The notes beneath the pieces were generated by a model. That model saw only the letters and a program-made list of their open reading frames with translations. It did no database searches and had not been told where the DNA came from. This document shows, piece after piece, positions 44,640-57,136 of a DNA stretch of 64,000 nucleotides. The translations under genes were made by a program, and so were the position numbers. The stretch is from Lytechinus variegatus (Eukaryota; Echinodermata; Echinoidea; Temnopleuroida; Toxopneustidae): positions 28,763,438 to 28,827,437 of the forward strand of contig NC_054751.1 in NCBI RefSeq assembly GCF_018143015.1, in the 5' to 3' direction. The stretch's first letter is position 1. Each line of letters opens with the position of its first letter.

Positions 44640-45155
44640 AATCATTCATTACCATGGCAACTGCTTGACAATCTTAATCTTCTTCAAGCATTGCCTCGAC
44701 TTTGATAAGAAATATGGGGATGAGTCCACCATTATATCAGTCAAGCAAAAGGATGTGGAGTATGTAGAATCCAAGACCTCTGTTAGAGGTCAGTTTTAGA
44801 ATACAGGGGAGGGATGTCTTAATTGTACAATACCTTGGCGACTGCATAACAATCCTAAATCATCTTCAAGTGTTACCTAGACTTCCAGAAGATATATGGA
44901 GACAAGTCCATTATTAACCCGTTACCAACTGGAACCAGGTTATACCTGTACAAAGTTTGTGGATTGACAGAATTCAGTATTCAATGGGTTAATACAGTCA
45001 AGAAGAAGACCGTTGACCACTGTGGGAGAGGACTTGTCGAGGACGGGGGAGGGATGTTACAAATACAATAATTCATTATCATGGCAACTACTTCTCAACA
45101 GTTTTAAATCTTCTTTAAACACCACTGGGACTTTTAGAAGAAATATTATTTAGTT
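44640..45155 (+). pseudogene. Three decayed tandem copies of the last PDCD11 exon
   Basis: Copy a (44679-44800) still reads as [11 protein letters not shown]...VKQKDVEYVESKTSVRG. Copy b (44861-45055) keeps FKCYLDFQKIYGDKS, is broken by ~60 bp, then resumes at VKKKTVD. Copy c (45111-45150) keeps only CTTCTTTAAACACCACTGGG-like bases. Each is preceded by a version of CATTACCATGGCAACTGCTT, which in the real gene is 3' UTR, so the duplicated unit (~180 bp) spans the exon end and UTR. The real stop at 44616-44618 lies upstream of all of them. Confidence 0.85.
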
Positions 45156-45946
45156 GCCCAAATGTCTCGGATCCTCTGCACTGATCCCCCTGCTGCCTAT
45201 TTTGGATCCATCAAGATAAGACTAATGACATCATTTCAACAAGATGCATGGCTGTCGAAGTCTCGTCCCTAATATTCGGTCCGAATGTTCTTGCAGCAGA
45301 AAATTTTGATATTGATTTACGAATTAGTAATATTTTCACATGGAACGAAGGTAATAATTATTTATTTTTCTGATATAAAAAAAATTAATTCTCAATCATG
45401 CATACAGTATTTATATATATTTACATATCAGCTTAATATCAATTTATAGGGGATTCTTTGTGATCATCAGAAGAAAAAAAAAAGAGGCAGAAGATTTTTA
45501 ACAATAATTACGACAAATTCACATGTGATAAGAGATGAATGATCTGTATAATCTATATATTTTATTTTCATTTCCATTCATAACTTTGATCATAAATACA
45601 TATTTCTTACATTTTGAAAGTACATTGATATTTCAAATAGAATGGTAGTAGGCATTAAAGTCAGACAGCTGTGTCAGATGATTTTTGTCAAAAGTATTAA
45701 TGTATTATTTTCTGGTTAAGATTTATCTTCTGACCTATTTTTTCTTGAAATCATGTTATACACACTTATGGGGGGGGGTGGTAGGGGTATTATTGGTTTT
45801 TTTATTTCACAATGTCACTTTGTATATTCTACCTATCTCAATCAAGTGTATAAATGTATGGTATAATTATTTTTTCTTAATCATGAATAGGGATACAAGA
45901 AAATTAGCTCATTTTATTTAGACTAACGTTTTTTAAAAACATTTTT
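45156..45946. other. Gene-free AT-rich stretch
   Basis: No exon-like frame. A G run is at ~45770-45778. This is the 3' flank of PDCD11. Confidence 0.4.
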
Positions 45947-46844
45947 GTCTCACCTGCATAGCAGAGTGAGACTATAAGCGCCGCTTTTCCGACGGCGGCG
46001 GCAACGGCGTCAACATCAAATCTTAACCTGAGGTTAAGTTTTTGAAATGACATCATAAATTAGAAAGTATATGGACCTAGTTCATTAAAGGTCAATCATG
46101 TATCACCAAACATCCTGCATGAGTTTCATGTCACATGAGTAAGGTCAAAGGTCATTTAGGGTCAATGAACTTTGGCCAATTTGGGGGTATCTGTTGAATT
46201 ACAATCAAAACTTTAAAAGTTTTTGGATCTGATTCATGAAACTTGGACATAATAGTAATCAAGTATCACTGAACATCCTGTGCAAGTTTCAGGTCACATG
46301 ATCAAGGTCAAAGGTCATTTAGGGTCAATGAACTTTGGCCGAATAGGGGGTATTTGTTGAATTACCATCATAACTTTGAAAGTATGTTGGTCTAGTTCAT
46401 AAAACTTGGACATAAGAGTAATCAAGTATCACTGAATATCCTGTGCGCATTTTAGGTCACATGACCAAGGTCAAAGGTCAATGAACTTCGGCCATAATGG
46501 GGGTATCTGTTGAATTACCATCATAACTTTGCAAGTTTATTGATCTGACTTTTGAAACTTGGACATAAGAGTAATCAAGTATCACTGAATATTCTGTGCA
46601 AGTTTCAGGTCACATGATCAAGGTCAAAGGTCATGTGAGGTCAATGAATTTTAGCAACATTGGGGGTATTTGTTGAATTACCATCCTATCTCTGTAAGTG
46701 TATTGGTCTAGTTCATAAAACGTGGAATTAAGAGTAACCAAGTATCACTGAACATCTGCGAGTTATAGTAGTTTTCAAAATCAGCAATGCTGCTATGTTG
46801 AATCGCGTGATGCAGGTGAGATGGCCAGAGGCATTCCACTTGTT
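45947..46844 (+). repeat. GTCTCACCTGC repeat, copy 3
   Basis: It begins GTCTCACCTGCATAGCAGAG and ends GCAGGTGAGAT...GGCATTCCACTTGTT, with four internal units. It lies between the convergent PDCD11 and SLC10 genes. Confidence 0.8.
46142..46633 (+). promoter_or_regulatory. Four perfect DR1-type sites
   Basis: AGGTCAAAGGTCA occurs at 46142, 46305, 46468 and 46621, spaced 163, 163 and 153 bp. Function is inferred from the motif only. Confidence 0.45.
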
Positions 46845-49000
46845 ATTATTTTCAGTGACATGCCATGATTTTTGTACTTCACATTCAAATATTTGTTATG
46901 TTGTTAAAGTACTGTTGATAAATGATATTACCATTAAAGTTTGACAATTTCTTCTACTTTAATTTCAACCTTGTTCTTATTTTCAGCCTTGGTATATTTT
47001 TATTTTTGTCATAAGAATTTAACGTATCTTGAAAAAGTTCACATATCTGTCCTATATAATACATAACCAAATGACAATTTCTTGCAACAGTCATAACTCA
47101 CTTCATAATTCATCTCAATAAATAAGTGCATGACTTTGAAAATATGACCATACCGGTAAAAAAAATATTTTCCACATACTTCCATCTTTTTCAATCTATA
47201 GATATTTAAAAGAAAATAAGTAAAATGTTAATACTCATTGTTGTGATTTTGATTTCATAACAATCCATCTCCATCAACCATATATATGCTAGCATAGTTT
47301 CACTATTCCAAAGGACTGTAACTTCAATTCCATCCTGAAATAGTGCAATTAATTAAATACAAAAGTAAGATATAAAAGTAATCTTCCAACTACTCTTGAA
47401 AGTGGTGATATTTATTTGTTATGATGTCTGTAAAATTCAATTCTTCATTTCAATTTCCATTCAAAACAAAATACAAATTCATATAAAGTAATACAAATCA
47501 AGTACAATTTTACAGAAGGGCATTCAAAAAAATAGTATAATATGAAATGCATCCTAAAGAAAGGTAATTTGAAAAGATGCTGAATATCATTACTACAATT
47601 TTTTGTTTGTATAAAATATGACATTCTCAGACTTTATAATAACTGTTTAATACTGTTTAGTCATAAAGATAACCATTGATTTATCAAGGTCTTTTCCCCT
47701 AAGCCCCAGCAGCACTTTCTAGATATCATATTTTGTAATTCTACGGCACTTCAAAGTTATTATACTAATTACATTACAATCTACAAAAATATACTATATA
47801 TATATAAATCCCTCATAGAAAATTGTGAACTTACACTTGATCAATTGCGAATGGACACAGAGGGGAGGGGGGGGGGGCACACATGCCCTACCCCTTTGGC
47901 GCTTAATTGTGTCCTTTGGTGGCGGAAGCCAAAAAATTAGGAGGGGTCCACCTTAATTTTTGGGATGGACACAGGTAAAAACAATCGGACAAGCAAAAAA
48001 ATGAAATAAAATAAGGTTATCAACCAAAATCTTAGGGGGGTGACCACCAAAAATTTTTGACAAGCAAAGAAAAAACCAAAATATTTTTGGGGAACACAAA
48101 AATTAAGGGGAGGGGGTCCACCTGAATTAAGGGGGGTGGAACGCAGGAAACAAAATTGACCAGCAAAAAAAAAAAGTTATCAAGAGAAATTTTAGGGGGG
48201 AGAGTCCGTCCCCCCACCTCAAATTTAGGGGGGACAGGACCCCCTTCCCCCCTGCCGTCTATGATTGTGTTCACATTTAGAAGTAACATGAACCTTACTT
48301 ACCTAAACAAAATATAAAGAAAACACACTGTCTCGAAATGCTCTCAGAATTTCACACACTATAATGAAGACATGATTCAATCTTACTGTTTGATCTGAAA
48401 ATGTTGGACAGTAATCTTCTCAAGTAATGAAAATGATAATTTCCCCTCCCAGGCACAGGTGACGCCAAAACAAATAATAATAAAATAATAATAATAAATA
48501 ATAATTCTAGCTTCATGTTTTTGTCGTTTTCTTTTACCCCTTGGCTTTATGAGGATGAATTGTTGCAAGAACTATCAAACATAATAAAACAATATTCATA
48601 ATCAATTGATTAGTATTTCTAGCTATAGGATTCTGTAAGATTTTTCATATTTTTCCTCAAATTTGGGGTGAAAATGATCATATTTTATCATATTGTCGTC
48701 ATCCTTGCCATCATAATTACCATTTTCATAGTCATCATAAATTATTTTGACGCTTAAATGCAATTATAAGATGAAATTTGAGATGGCCTCAAAATTATCC
48801 GCTTGCATTTATGCCTGACGAATGTTACTTTGTTTCTAGGTTTTTTTTTTTTTAAATTGTGCGCTGTCATAAACTCTGATTGTAAAAGGAAAGACTTTAA
48901 TTTCAATGAAAGCGCTCCTCATCCATGAATATTGAAGGATATGCGAAAAATAATACATGCAGGCGCATGGTTGATAATGTCGGACCATGCGATGGATGTT
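46845..49000. other. Intergenic stretch between convergent genes
   Basis: Mostly AT-rich with no exon-like frame. From 47865 to 48265 a block has repeated G runs and the phrases 'gacaagcaaa', 'ttaggggg' and 'aaatttt', apparently the remains of an internally repeated element. A reversed (ATT)n run is at 48475-48505. The 3' UTR of the SLC10 gene should lie at the right end. Confidence 0.45.
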
Positions 49001-51431
49001 TCAATTCTTTTGGAAGGCCGGATTCTCGTAGGCGCTCTCTGTCGTATATCCTCCATCACCGTCCTTCTCTTTCATCTCCTCCGGTGAATACACCTCCTTC
49101 ATCTTCTCATTCTTGATCTTCTCCTCGTCGTCCACCTCATCGTCGGGCTTCTTGCAGAAGTGCTTGTAAGGGAGGTAAATGGCCGCGATGAGGATCCCTT
49201 CGAAGAGGGTCATGAGGAAGATGAGGAACGGGACACGGGCCGCCAGCTCTGCCTCGGGTTTCGGGTAGAAGAGGACGATGATGCTGTTGGCCATCAAAGC
49301 ATTCTGGACGCCTGGAGAAATTGGAATAAAGTTATGGTGTTTGGTTAAAGCGGAAAAGCAGAAAGAAAAAAAGTGGAAGGAAGGAAGGATGAAAAGAAAA
49401 GAAAGTAAAAGCGAACGACTGAAATGGAATAAATAAGACAGGAAGGAAATAAAAGATGAGAGAAGAATAAAGAAATAGGAGGAAAAAGAAAAAGGAATTT
49501 TAAAAAAAGAACAAAAGAAAAACGTAGCAATAATGAAAGAAGAATAAATGAAAAGACATATATTCCATGAGCCAAACTTGACTACGGTAAAGACCATAGA
49601 GTTTGGTTATCTATAGAAAGTCGATGCATTGATTTAGGATATCATTTGGATATCAAACATGCCTATTGAAATCTCTCTTCCTTTTTTATGATAATAAGGC
49701 CTTATGAAGTATGACTAATGGAGAGAGAAAAAAAACAATCAACTCTTCCTTTTCTTGGCAATCAAAAATTTGAACAAAGCTCTGATTTTACAATGGAACG
49801 CCTCCGGCAATCTGACCTACATTATGCAATTAAATACAGCAGTAGAGCTGAGTTTGGCAGCTAAGATAAATAATTATATTTAAAAAAAGGCTATTCAAAG
49901 TTCATTGACCATAAAAATGACCTTTGAGCTTGGTCATTTGACCTGAAGCTCGTGCAAGATGATCAGTGTTACTTGATTACTCAAAATTTCATGAAAAGTG
50001 TCTATTAACTTTTTAAGACATGATGACATTTCAAACACTTAAGCTTGAATAAAATTTCAATGTTGACCATACCGTCGCCGCCGTCGGAAAAGCGGCGCCT
50101 ATCGTCTCCCTCTGCTATGGAGGCGAGATAATATTAACAATGGTCGTCATCCCTATTTCTCGCTTATTTTCTCCCCTTATAATTCCTTTTTAGTAAGTAA
50201 TTGCCTATAACGATTGCACAATGTTGAGGATAAGTTTGGTGTTAGTTAATGAAATCCCATGATTTCAGTAGCTTTTCACTGTTCTTATCAGACAAACAAG
50301 TTTCATGAACCCCCGCACCCTACCTGTTTCCAATGATATCGTGACAATAGCTGCATTGGGCTTGATGCACGTTATCTTGGCGATGACGCTACCGCAAAAA
50401 GCGCCACACAACGGCAGCAGGAAAGCCGCCAGGTAAACGTTCCAGGGAGCGTCGAAGATGTAGAGTTGGAACGGGAGACTTGTGGCGAGCGTGATTGCTA
50501 GAACAATGGTCGAGACAGGTTTGAGTAACTTCATGGCCTTCTCCTGAAGTTTAGGCCATTTATACCTGTAATGAAAAAAAATGAGGAGGGGGTGGGGGTA
50601 AAATTTGGGGAAAATATAGTCCATGTACCGAAAGTTCTCGGATCTATTACTGTCGGGTTTTTCCTAATTCCTTTGATAACATTGCACCCATCAATACAAT
50701 CATCATCATCGCCAACATCTTCATCATAGAAATCCGCATCATCATATTATATTATCATCACTATCGTCAAAATTATCATGATATTATTCATCATAATCAT
50801 CTTCATCATCATCAGGTACCTCATTAGGCTATCGTCTTCATTGTCATCATCATTATGATCGTTATCATCATCATCATTAATCACAATCATCGGTATCATC
50901 ACAAGCATCCTCAGCGTAATTATCTTTATCACCATCATCATTATCATTATTGACATCGTCATCGTCTTCATCATCATCATCATAACCACCATCATTGCAA
51001 CCTCCTTCATTATCACCATTATTTTTATCATCACACCAATATTTATCCTAATCATCATGCCTATCATATCCATAATCTTAATCAGTCATTATGATCAACG
51101 CTATCATCATTATTACCATCATCATCACATGATCACCACCAGCACCACCATCATCATCATCGTCACCATCGTCATGCACCACCACCGTCGTCGTCTACCC
51201 ACCGAATGATCATCCCGATGCCAATAGGTATGATAAGGATGACGAGCTGGATGGCGATCTCGCCGAATGGCGTGTTCAACGACTCGTTATCGTCCGTCAG
51301 CCTGGTCGTGTAGATGAAGAGATTCAGTGGCATCATGCCCATGGCGAGGATGTTGGAACAGAACGTCATCGTCAGGCTGAGAACGTAGTCGGCATCGAGT
51401 AGGACGCTTAGGGTGTTACTCAGGTATCCCC
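49001..51431 (-). CDS. SLC10-family sodium/bile-acid-type cotransporter, three 3' exons
   Basis: On the minus strand, exons 51431-51203, 50565-50324 and 49311-49001 join in phase to 183 full codons plus the last exon's tail, ending TGA at 49003-49001. Family hallmarks: LSLTMTFCSNILAMGMMPLNLFIYT (in two halves, LSLTMTFCSNILAMG and MMPLNLFIYT), then IPIGIGMIIR-YKWP, then the signature ETGVQNALMANS formed across the 50324/49311 junction. These belong to transmembrane helices of the sodium-binding core in SLC10 (NTCP/ASBT) proteins at the plasma membrane. The cytosolic tail is acidic/basic and ends YENPAFQKN. The 5' half (first helices up to CCPGG) is missing from the window: the first visible exon starts inside a GG codon. 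Member identity and substrate cannot be told. Confidence 0.9.
49893..50130 (-). repeat. GTCTCACCTGC repeat, degraded reversed fragment
   Basis: AAAAGCGGCGCCTATCGTCTC and TGACCTTTGAGCTTGGTCA are decayed complements of the repeat's left end and DR1 unit. It lies in the second intron of the SLC10 gene. Confidence 0.7.
50690..51180. repeat. (CAT)n-type microsatellite tract in an SLC10 intron
   Basis: About 490 bp of imperfect ATC/CAT triplets runs almost to the exon at 51203. On the minus strand it follows the donor and is (ATG)n-like. Frames through it are artefacts rich in Met and Ile. Confidence 0.9.
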
Positions 51432-53309
51432 CTAGAGGATGAGGGAAGCAAAAAGATAATATTATGATTGAGGTTAGCGCAGGATAAAAACAAAAAACAA
51501 TATACCCAGTCACCATAATGAAACCGACACTAAACGGGTCAGCACTGGCTTACAGATGATGGACCCTCGGTGGCATAATGAGCCTAAAAAATAAGGGGCT
51601 AGATTAGATATACGGTGTATCGCATAAAATTTATAAAAAGTTGTGAGAGAGAGTGTAGCGAGCTAGCAAAGATTTCGACATTTTTTGTACAAAAATCAAT
51701 TTTGTTAGAGATTTTGACATAGTATTCAGAAAATGATGTCGTATTTCACCCTTCTCTCTTTCCTTTCCTCTTTTGTTTACTTAGTCAGGAAAGGTGAAAG
51801 CCCCCCCCCCCCCGAAAACCATGACGAAGAAAAATGAGGGAAAATGGAAAGGGAAAGACTAAAATATGCAAGTATCTGCCTCAAAATTAATATATTTTCT
51901 TTTCAGTAACTCCTCTGGTACTTTCTGCTCCTGTTTAATACTTTGTTTAATATGCCCTGCCTGTGTCAGTAATGCGACCTTGCTGGGCTCTAGCTCTCTT
52001 ATGTATAGATCAGTGTATATGTAGTGTTATTTTATATCATGTACCTTTATTGCTTTCTGTTCAATAAAGTGATACATACATCATATTTGTCCTAAAGAGG
52101 CCAAGGTTCGGTCCCGGAGTTTGGTCCAATTGCCGTTGGTTCTGCAATATCCACTTAGTTTAATTCTCATTTAGTCTAATGCCAAGTTGGATTAATTTCC
52201 CCCTTTGTCTACATATCATTTTTTACATTTTCAAATTAAAATTTAGTTCCTCAAATATAGACTACATGTTGTAAGTAGATATTAGACGGAATAGTATTGG
52301 ACAATATGAATCAAAACCACAGACGATGCGGATATAGAACAAGTGCCAATTTCAATTTTCTTTTGTTAGGTCTATGCATGTATATGTTTTCGCCAATTGG
52401 CGGAATGGGGTCGGTTTCATTCCTTGTCTACACCAGTGCTAAAAATCTTTCAAGGACTGTCGTTGGAGTCGCTATACTTATCATGTGTATCTGGAATATA
52501 ATATTCAACAGCATGGCGTATTGATTTTTACTAATATGACGGGAAATGATTTCAAGATACGGAAATGCTCATTGGGACAATGGTTTTTCAAGTGATAACT
52601 AATGAGGAGATGTTTATTTTGGTTTCTGAAATTTGATCAGGGGCCCGTTGCAGAAAGAGTTGCGTTTAAACGCAAGTCAAAAAATCAAACGCAAGTCCCA
52701 AATGCGCGCTGTTGATTGGTTGAAAATCAAGTTGCGCATGATTTTTAGAGTTGCGATTGATTGCAACTCTTTCTGCAACGGGCCCCAGTTCAACCATGAC
52801 AACTTGATCAAGGAAATTCAGAGCTAATAACGACTCTTATAAACTCCACTTAATTTCTAAATGTGGTCAAAAGGGTATTGTGTCTTCATCATGGTACATC
52901 ACGTATTGTCATAAAATTATCTTAATTACTACTTTCGATATCAAGTAGTCACGAATAATGACGAAATTATTTTGATCAAGACTTCAAGGAAATTGAAAGA
53001 GCTAATAACAACGCTTCACTCCACTATTTATAAATGTGGTCAAAAGAGTATATCGTGGCTACATCTATTCCTTGTCCACTCCGCAGGAACAATTCGTCAC
53101 CCATTCGAACGTTTATGTCAATATCCTGAAGACGTTGAAAGCTCATTGAATGACTATTTCAGCTTCATAATCTAGCTGTGGCAAGAAAACACTTTGCTCT
53201 CATAGGATAGCTGAGTGAACATCGAATAGGAGGGAATGTGACTTTTATTGGCTGAATTTAAAAAATCTACAGATTTGTAAACACTTTCATCTTTTGCCTG
53301 ATCATCAAG
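51432..53309. other. Gene-free stretch with one MITE
   Basis: A palindromic MITE is at 52640-52786 (GGGGCCCGTTGCAGAAAGAG ... CTCTTTCTGCAACGGGCCCC). At ~51960-52065 a segment ends GTTCAATAAAGTGATACATA, resembling a polyadenylation site or retroelement tail. No SLC10 5' exon was recognised. Confidence 0.5.
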
Positions 53310-54365
53310 ATGTTTGGAATGACCCAGAATGGAATAAGGTTTGCGAATGAGACGAACGCCACTTTATCTTGGACTTGGGCTCCATTAGTCTGGGGATGGC
53401 GGGAGGTCTTCCAGCTGTTCCTGGCCCTGGCAGGCATCATCGGTAACTTCCTGGTGATGGTGGTTCTCTTCCGGGTCAGGAGGTCACGTTGCTCAACGGA
53501 TACCCTGATCGCCGGCTTAGCTCTAGCCGACTTCCTCACCTCGGTTTTCATCATACCGCATAGACAGGTAAAGACCCTTCCAGATACTGCATCCGCAAAC
53601 CTCTACTGTCGGATCATCCACTCTTCATTCTTCATGTGGGTTGCCATCTCAGCGTCTATCTTCACGCTCACCACAATATCCCTTGAGAGACTTGTTGCAG
53701 TCGTTCGGCCATTCCAATTCAGACGCATCTTCTCCCCGGATCGGACATTGATGATCATTGCGGGTATTTGGATTACGTCTTTTCTAATCAACATCGTCAT
53801 TGTATTCATCGTCTATTTCGAAGACGGCTCATGTGAGTTCGGATATCCGTCTCGTTGGTTCGGCAAGTTTAATGGAATCGCTGTCTTCTTGGTCGAGTAC
53901 GTTTTCCCTGTCACCACGATGCTGATTGCTCATGTCTTCACCGTCAGAGCTCTCCGCAAAAGCTCCCGCACCAATGTCAGCAATGAAAGTCAAGACTTCA
54001 TCCTTAAAGCCAGGCGAAAGATCAACAGGATGATACTCGAAGTCATCATCGTCTTCATCATCTCCTGGACACCCGATCAGGTATTATATTTCGCTATCAA
54101 CGTCGGGCTCATCGACAACAGCTATCTCTACAGCCCTGTCTACCGGTCTTTCGTCGTCCTAGCTTTCGTCAACTCGTGCGTCAATCCGGTGATCTATGCC
54201 GCAAGAAACCCGAACTTTCGAAGAGCACTTATGGATCTCTGTGGATCCGTCCGGAGTTTGAGGCCTATCTTTGCTGGTGTTGAGACCAGAGATAGTCAGA
54301 TGAGAATGCTTGGGGAGGAGACACCTTCGGGTCCAAACGACGACATGTCATCACGCAATGATTGA
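53310..54365 (+). CDS. Rhodopsin-class (class A) G-protein-coupled receptor, single exon
   Basis: 351 residues, intact, no intron. The ATG at 53310 gives an extracellular N-terminus with two glycosylation sequons (N13-E-T, N16-A-T) before TM1. Class A landmarks: GN at 45-46 in TM1, LALAD ending D74 in TM2, C100 and C175 for the extracellular disulfide, ERL at 126-128 in place of DRY, WTP at 253-255 in TM6, and NxxNPVIY (N288...Y296) in TM7. The C-tail is short and Ser/Asp-rich. It acts at the plasma membrane. The overall look is peptide-receptor-like, but no ligand can be named. Single-exon GPCRs are often lineage-expanded. It is on the strand opposite to SLC10 and may lie inside an SLC10 intron. 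Confidence 0.95.
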   Translation: MFGMTQNGIRFANETNATLSWTWAPLVWGWREVFQLFLALAGIIGNFLVMVVLFRVRRSRCSTDTLIAGLALADFLTSVFIIPHRQVKTLPDTASANLYCRIIHSSFFMWVAISASIFTLTTISLERLVAVVRPFQFRRIFSPDRTLMIIAGIWITSFLINIVIVFIVYFEDGSCEFGYPSRWFGKFNGIAVFLVEYVFPVTTMLIAHVFTVRALRKSSRTNVSNESQDFILKARRKINRMILEVIIVFIISWTPDQVLYFAINVGLIDNSYLYSPVYRSFVVLAFVNSCVNPVIYAARNPNFRRALMDLCGSVRSLRPIFAGVETRDSQMRMLGEETPSGPNDDMSSRND

Positions 54366-57136
54366 AGAGACTCCCATGGAATTTATCAATAGTTTATCCC
54401 GATTTCAAAATGATGAACCATTTATATATTTCTAATAAATATGACCGGATGGGGTTGTATTTTGGGCAATGACTTATCCTCTATTCAAGACTATTAACAC
54501 CTATTTTGGTCTATCGTAAGTAAACAGGTGGCCGAAGCCAAAACATTCAACTGTCACCCACATCTAATACTATAATTATGTACAGGGGCGGCGGAAACCG
54601 GGATTGTTTTTCTTCTTAAAAATAAATAGAATATTTTTTTTTTCAAAATTAAGTATGCCCCTTGCAAAGTAACATTGCTTTTATTCTGCACATTTTCGTC
54701 AAAGTTGATTCTCTTGTCTGTTATAGGCCTTTATTTTCATTTTATTTTATTTTTCATTCATTTTTAAAAGACATCATTTGGTGAATTGTATTCACTGACA
54801 ATTTTATGCCTATATACGGGCATCATTTGGCATCTTATCTCAATGCCCTCACGTGGTAGCGATATTAGGCCCTCCTATAATTGTTAGCCCCACTGCCCCC
54901 TCCCTCATTTTATTTGAACGCAAATAACTGCATACTTTTTAAGTTAAACATTCCTTCTGTTTGATTGTGCCCAAATAATAATAATAATAATATGCAACAT
55001 TTATATAGCGCTTAATACAAATGTTTCTAAGCGCTGCATCCTATTACCCCGGCTTTAGCACGGCTACCCTGATCGGACGCATCGAGCATTCAAGGAATTT
55101 CTTCCTACTGGCCCGGGTACCCATTTACTACACCTGGGTCGAGGGTGGCAAATGTAGATAAACGCTTTGCCAAAGGACGCTATATAGTGTTGTGGTGAGT
55201 TACTTGAAACCTGCAGATTATATATGCACATTCGGCGCTGATGGTGTTTTTATCTAATTCTCTAATTTTTGTAGTTGTTTCTTTTATGTATATTTGCATA
55301 AATAATTATTATTCTACGATGTGCCATAGTTGTTCAACGAAGAGGCACATTATGTCCTGTAACAGAACTTACGTACACATTATTCTACAATAATGCATTA
55401 TGAATGGATAATTTGTGAAATTTATTGGATTCAGTATCGTGCAGATGGCTTGCTTGGAAGTAGTCTGAAATAAAATGGAACATTTGGTTTTTGCTCAGAT
55501 TCACACTTAATTTGAAAACAACATCACTTTATATCTCGTGAACAATGTTTGTCTAAGTCAAGATCTATCTCCATGTGCATAAACACTAAAACACTGTAAA
55601 ATTAACCCAATATTGGGCAGAAAGGGAACATGCATGTTTGCCGTGTATTTTTGTTTACCCCATATTGGGAAAAACACATGTTTTAACGGTAAATTTCAAT
55701 GCAGCATTGCGTAAAATTTACAAAATATTTGATATCTTTTTACCCAACCAACATGCATGTTCCCATCTTATCCAATATTTGGTTAACCGATTTTTTTTTT
55801 AGTGAATACCCTTTCAATGGGGATCCACACTTTACAAGCTTTGCTTTTTAGTGGATCCCCTCATTTCCATTATGCTCTATATTATACTTTTTTTTACGAA
55901 GTAAGAATGCCCTTCTGTAAAATTGTACTTGATTTTATTGCTTTATATTATTTGTATTATGTTTTGAAAGGAAATAAAAGAATTGAATTGAAAAAGGCGC
56001 GGTTCTGGACTAAACAGTTAAGATTGTTTTTCATAACCATTTCATCTACATGTATAACACCCATCAGGCCCAGTTTTGGTGTCGTAGATGAGGGGGGGGG
56101 GGGCAGGATTTGAGAGGGGAACTTGCGTTGTTACTCTTTCCAGGAGTTTCATTTATTTATTCGGAAGCGAGCCAAGTGAACGAGCAAAACACGCCTATTT
56201 TCCAGAGCGAAATTTCAAAATTTAGAGACCATTGAGCGTAATAAAGGTATTATCGAATATGGCAGGGAATGGGGGTGTTCAATGTTCATGGTACCAACCC
56301 CCATTATGTTGACCGGGGAGAAAATTTTCAAAGTGAAGCCTAACATTTGGAGCACTTCTCATGAATATCCAAATTAACGTAAATCTACAACATCTTTGAA
56401 TTCTTGAATGTGATATTAACAAAAAGATAGGCTGGAAAAGAACATGACCCTGGGATCACTGCTTTGTATAGTCCTGGGGAGGGAGGGCGATCGCAACCAT
56501 GAAGATATTGGGGACAATCACATAGATTTGCTACTTTCGACAACTTGAAAAAAATATATCATTAAATGCAAAGATATGTTGGAAAGTAAAAGCATCGGAA
56601 AGCACTACAAAACTATTATATTTGACACCAAAATACTACATACAAAATTGCCAATGTGCAAAGATCTGTGTCATAATTTGGTGCGCCGAAAATATTTGAT
56701 ATTTTTCAGCTCCCCTCCCCCATCCAAAACATGGGTCGACAAAATCCCTAACTCTAAACTATATATTATTTTTAATAGCATTAGTTTCGGTTAGGTAGAA
56801 TAGACCGAAACATTTTCTTTGAAAAAAAAATCCTAAAAAACGAACAAAATTCAGAGCGCTTTAACGAAAATTGACAATCTCGAGTTAAAGCTTGAATTTC
56901 ACGGCATTAGTATTCTACAAAATACAAACAACAACAACAAAAAGAAGCGTATAGATGTAAAGGTCAAGATGGTACACTAGACTGGAAAATATTTCCAAAC
57001 AGACACCCAACACACGCACACAACACACATGCACATAATTCACAATGATGATTAGGTCATAAACCTAAATGTAAGAAAGTACTAAAGAAAAATTATCATA
57101 ACCACAGAAATTAAGTTTTGTGATAACCTTTTCATA
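54366..57136. other. Gene-free stretch 3' of the GPCR
   Basis: AT-rich. AATAAA-type signals follow the GPCR stop (54435). A likely MITE at ~55590-55795 has AACCCAATATTGGGCAG and GGGAACATGCATGTT facing AACATGCATGTTCCC and CCAATATTTGGTTAACC. Near 55900-55998 a TGTAAAATTGTACTTGATTTT...AAATAAAAGAATTGAATTGAA block looks like a retroelement tail. No exon seen. Confidence 0.45.
54977..55205 (-). mobile_element. tRNA-derived SINE, reversed, 5'-truncated
   Basis: Begins with (AATAAT)n, then ATATGCAACATTTATATAGCG, AGCGCTGCAT and TACCCATTTACTACACC, the complement of the SINE body at 14752. The tRNA head is reduced to GTTGTGGTGAG. Confidence 0.85.

Noticed and set aside
44686..44800. Possible alternative last exon of PDCD11
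   Set aside because: It resembles the real exon end but lacks a good acceptor and the first part of the exon. It is better explained as a tandem relic.
49312..49597. 5' extension of the SLC10 last exon (Phe/Ser-rich)
   Set aside because: It is intron sequence. The acceptor at 49312-49313 and the ETGVQN match across the junction fix the exon start at 49311.
50747..51073. 108-codon Met/Ile-rich frame on the minus strand
   Set aside because: Translation of the CAT/ATC microsatellite; no gene.
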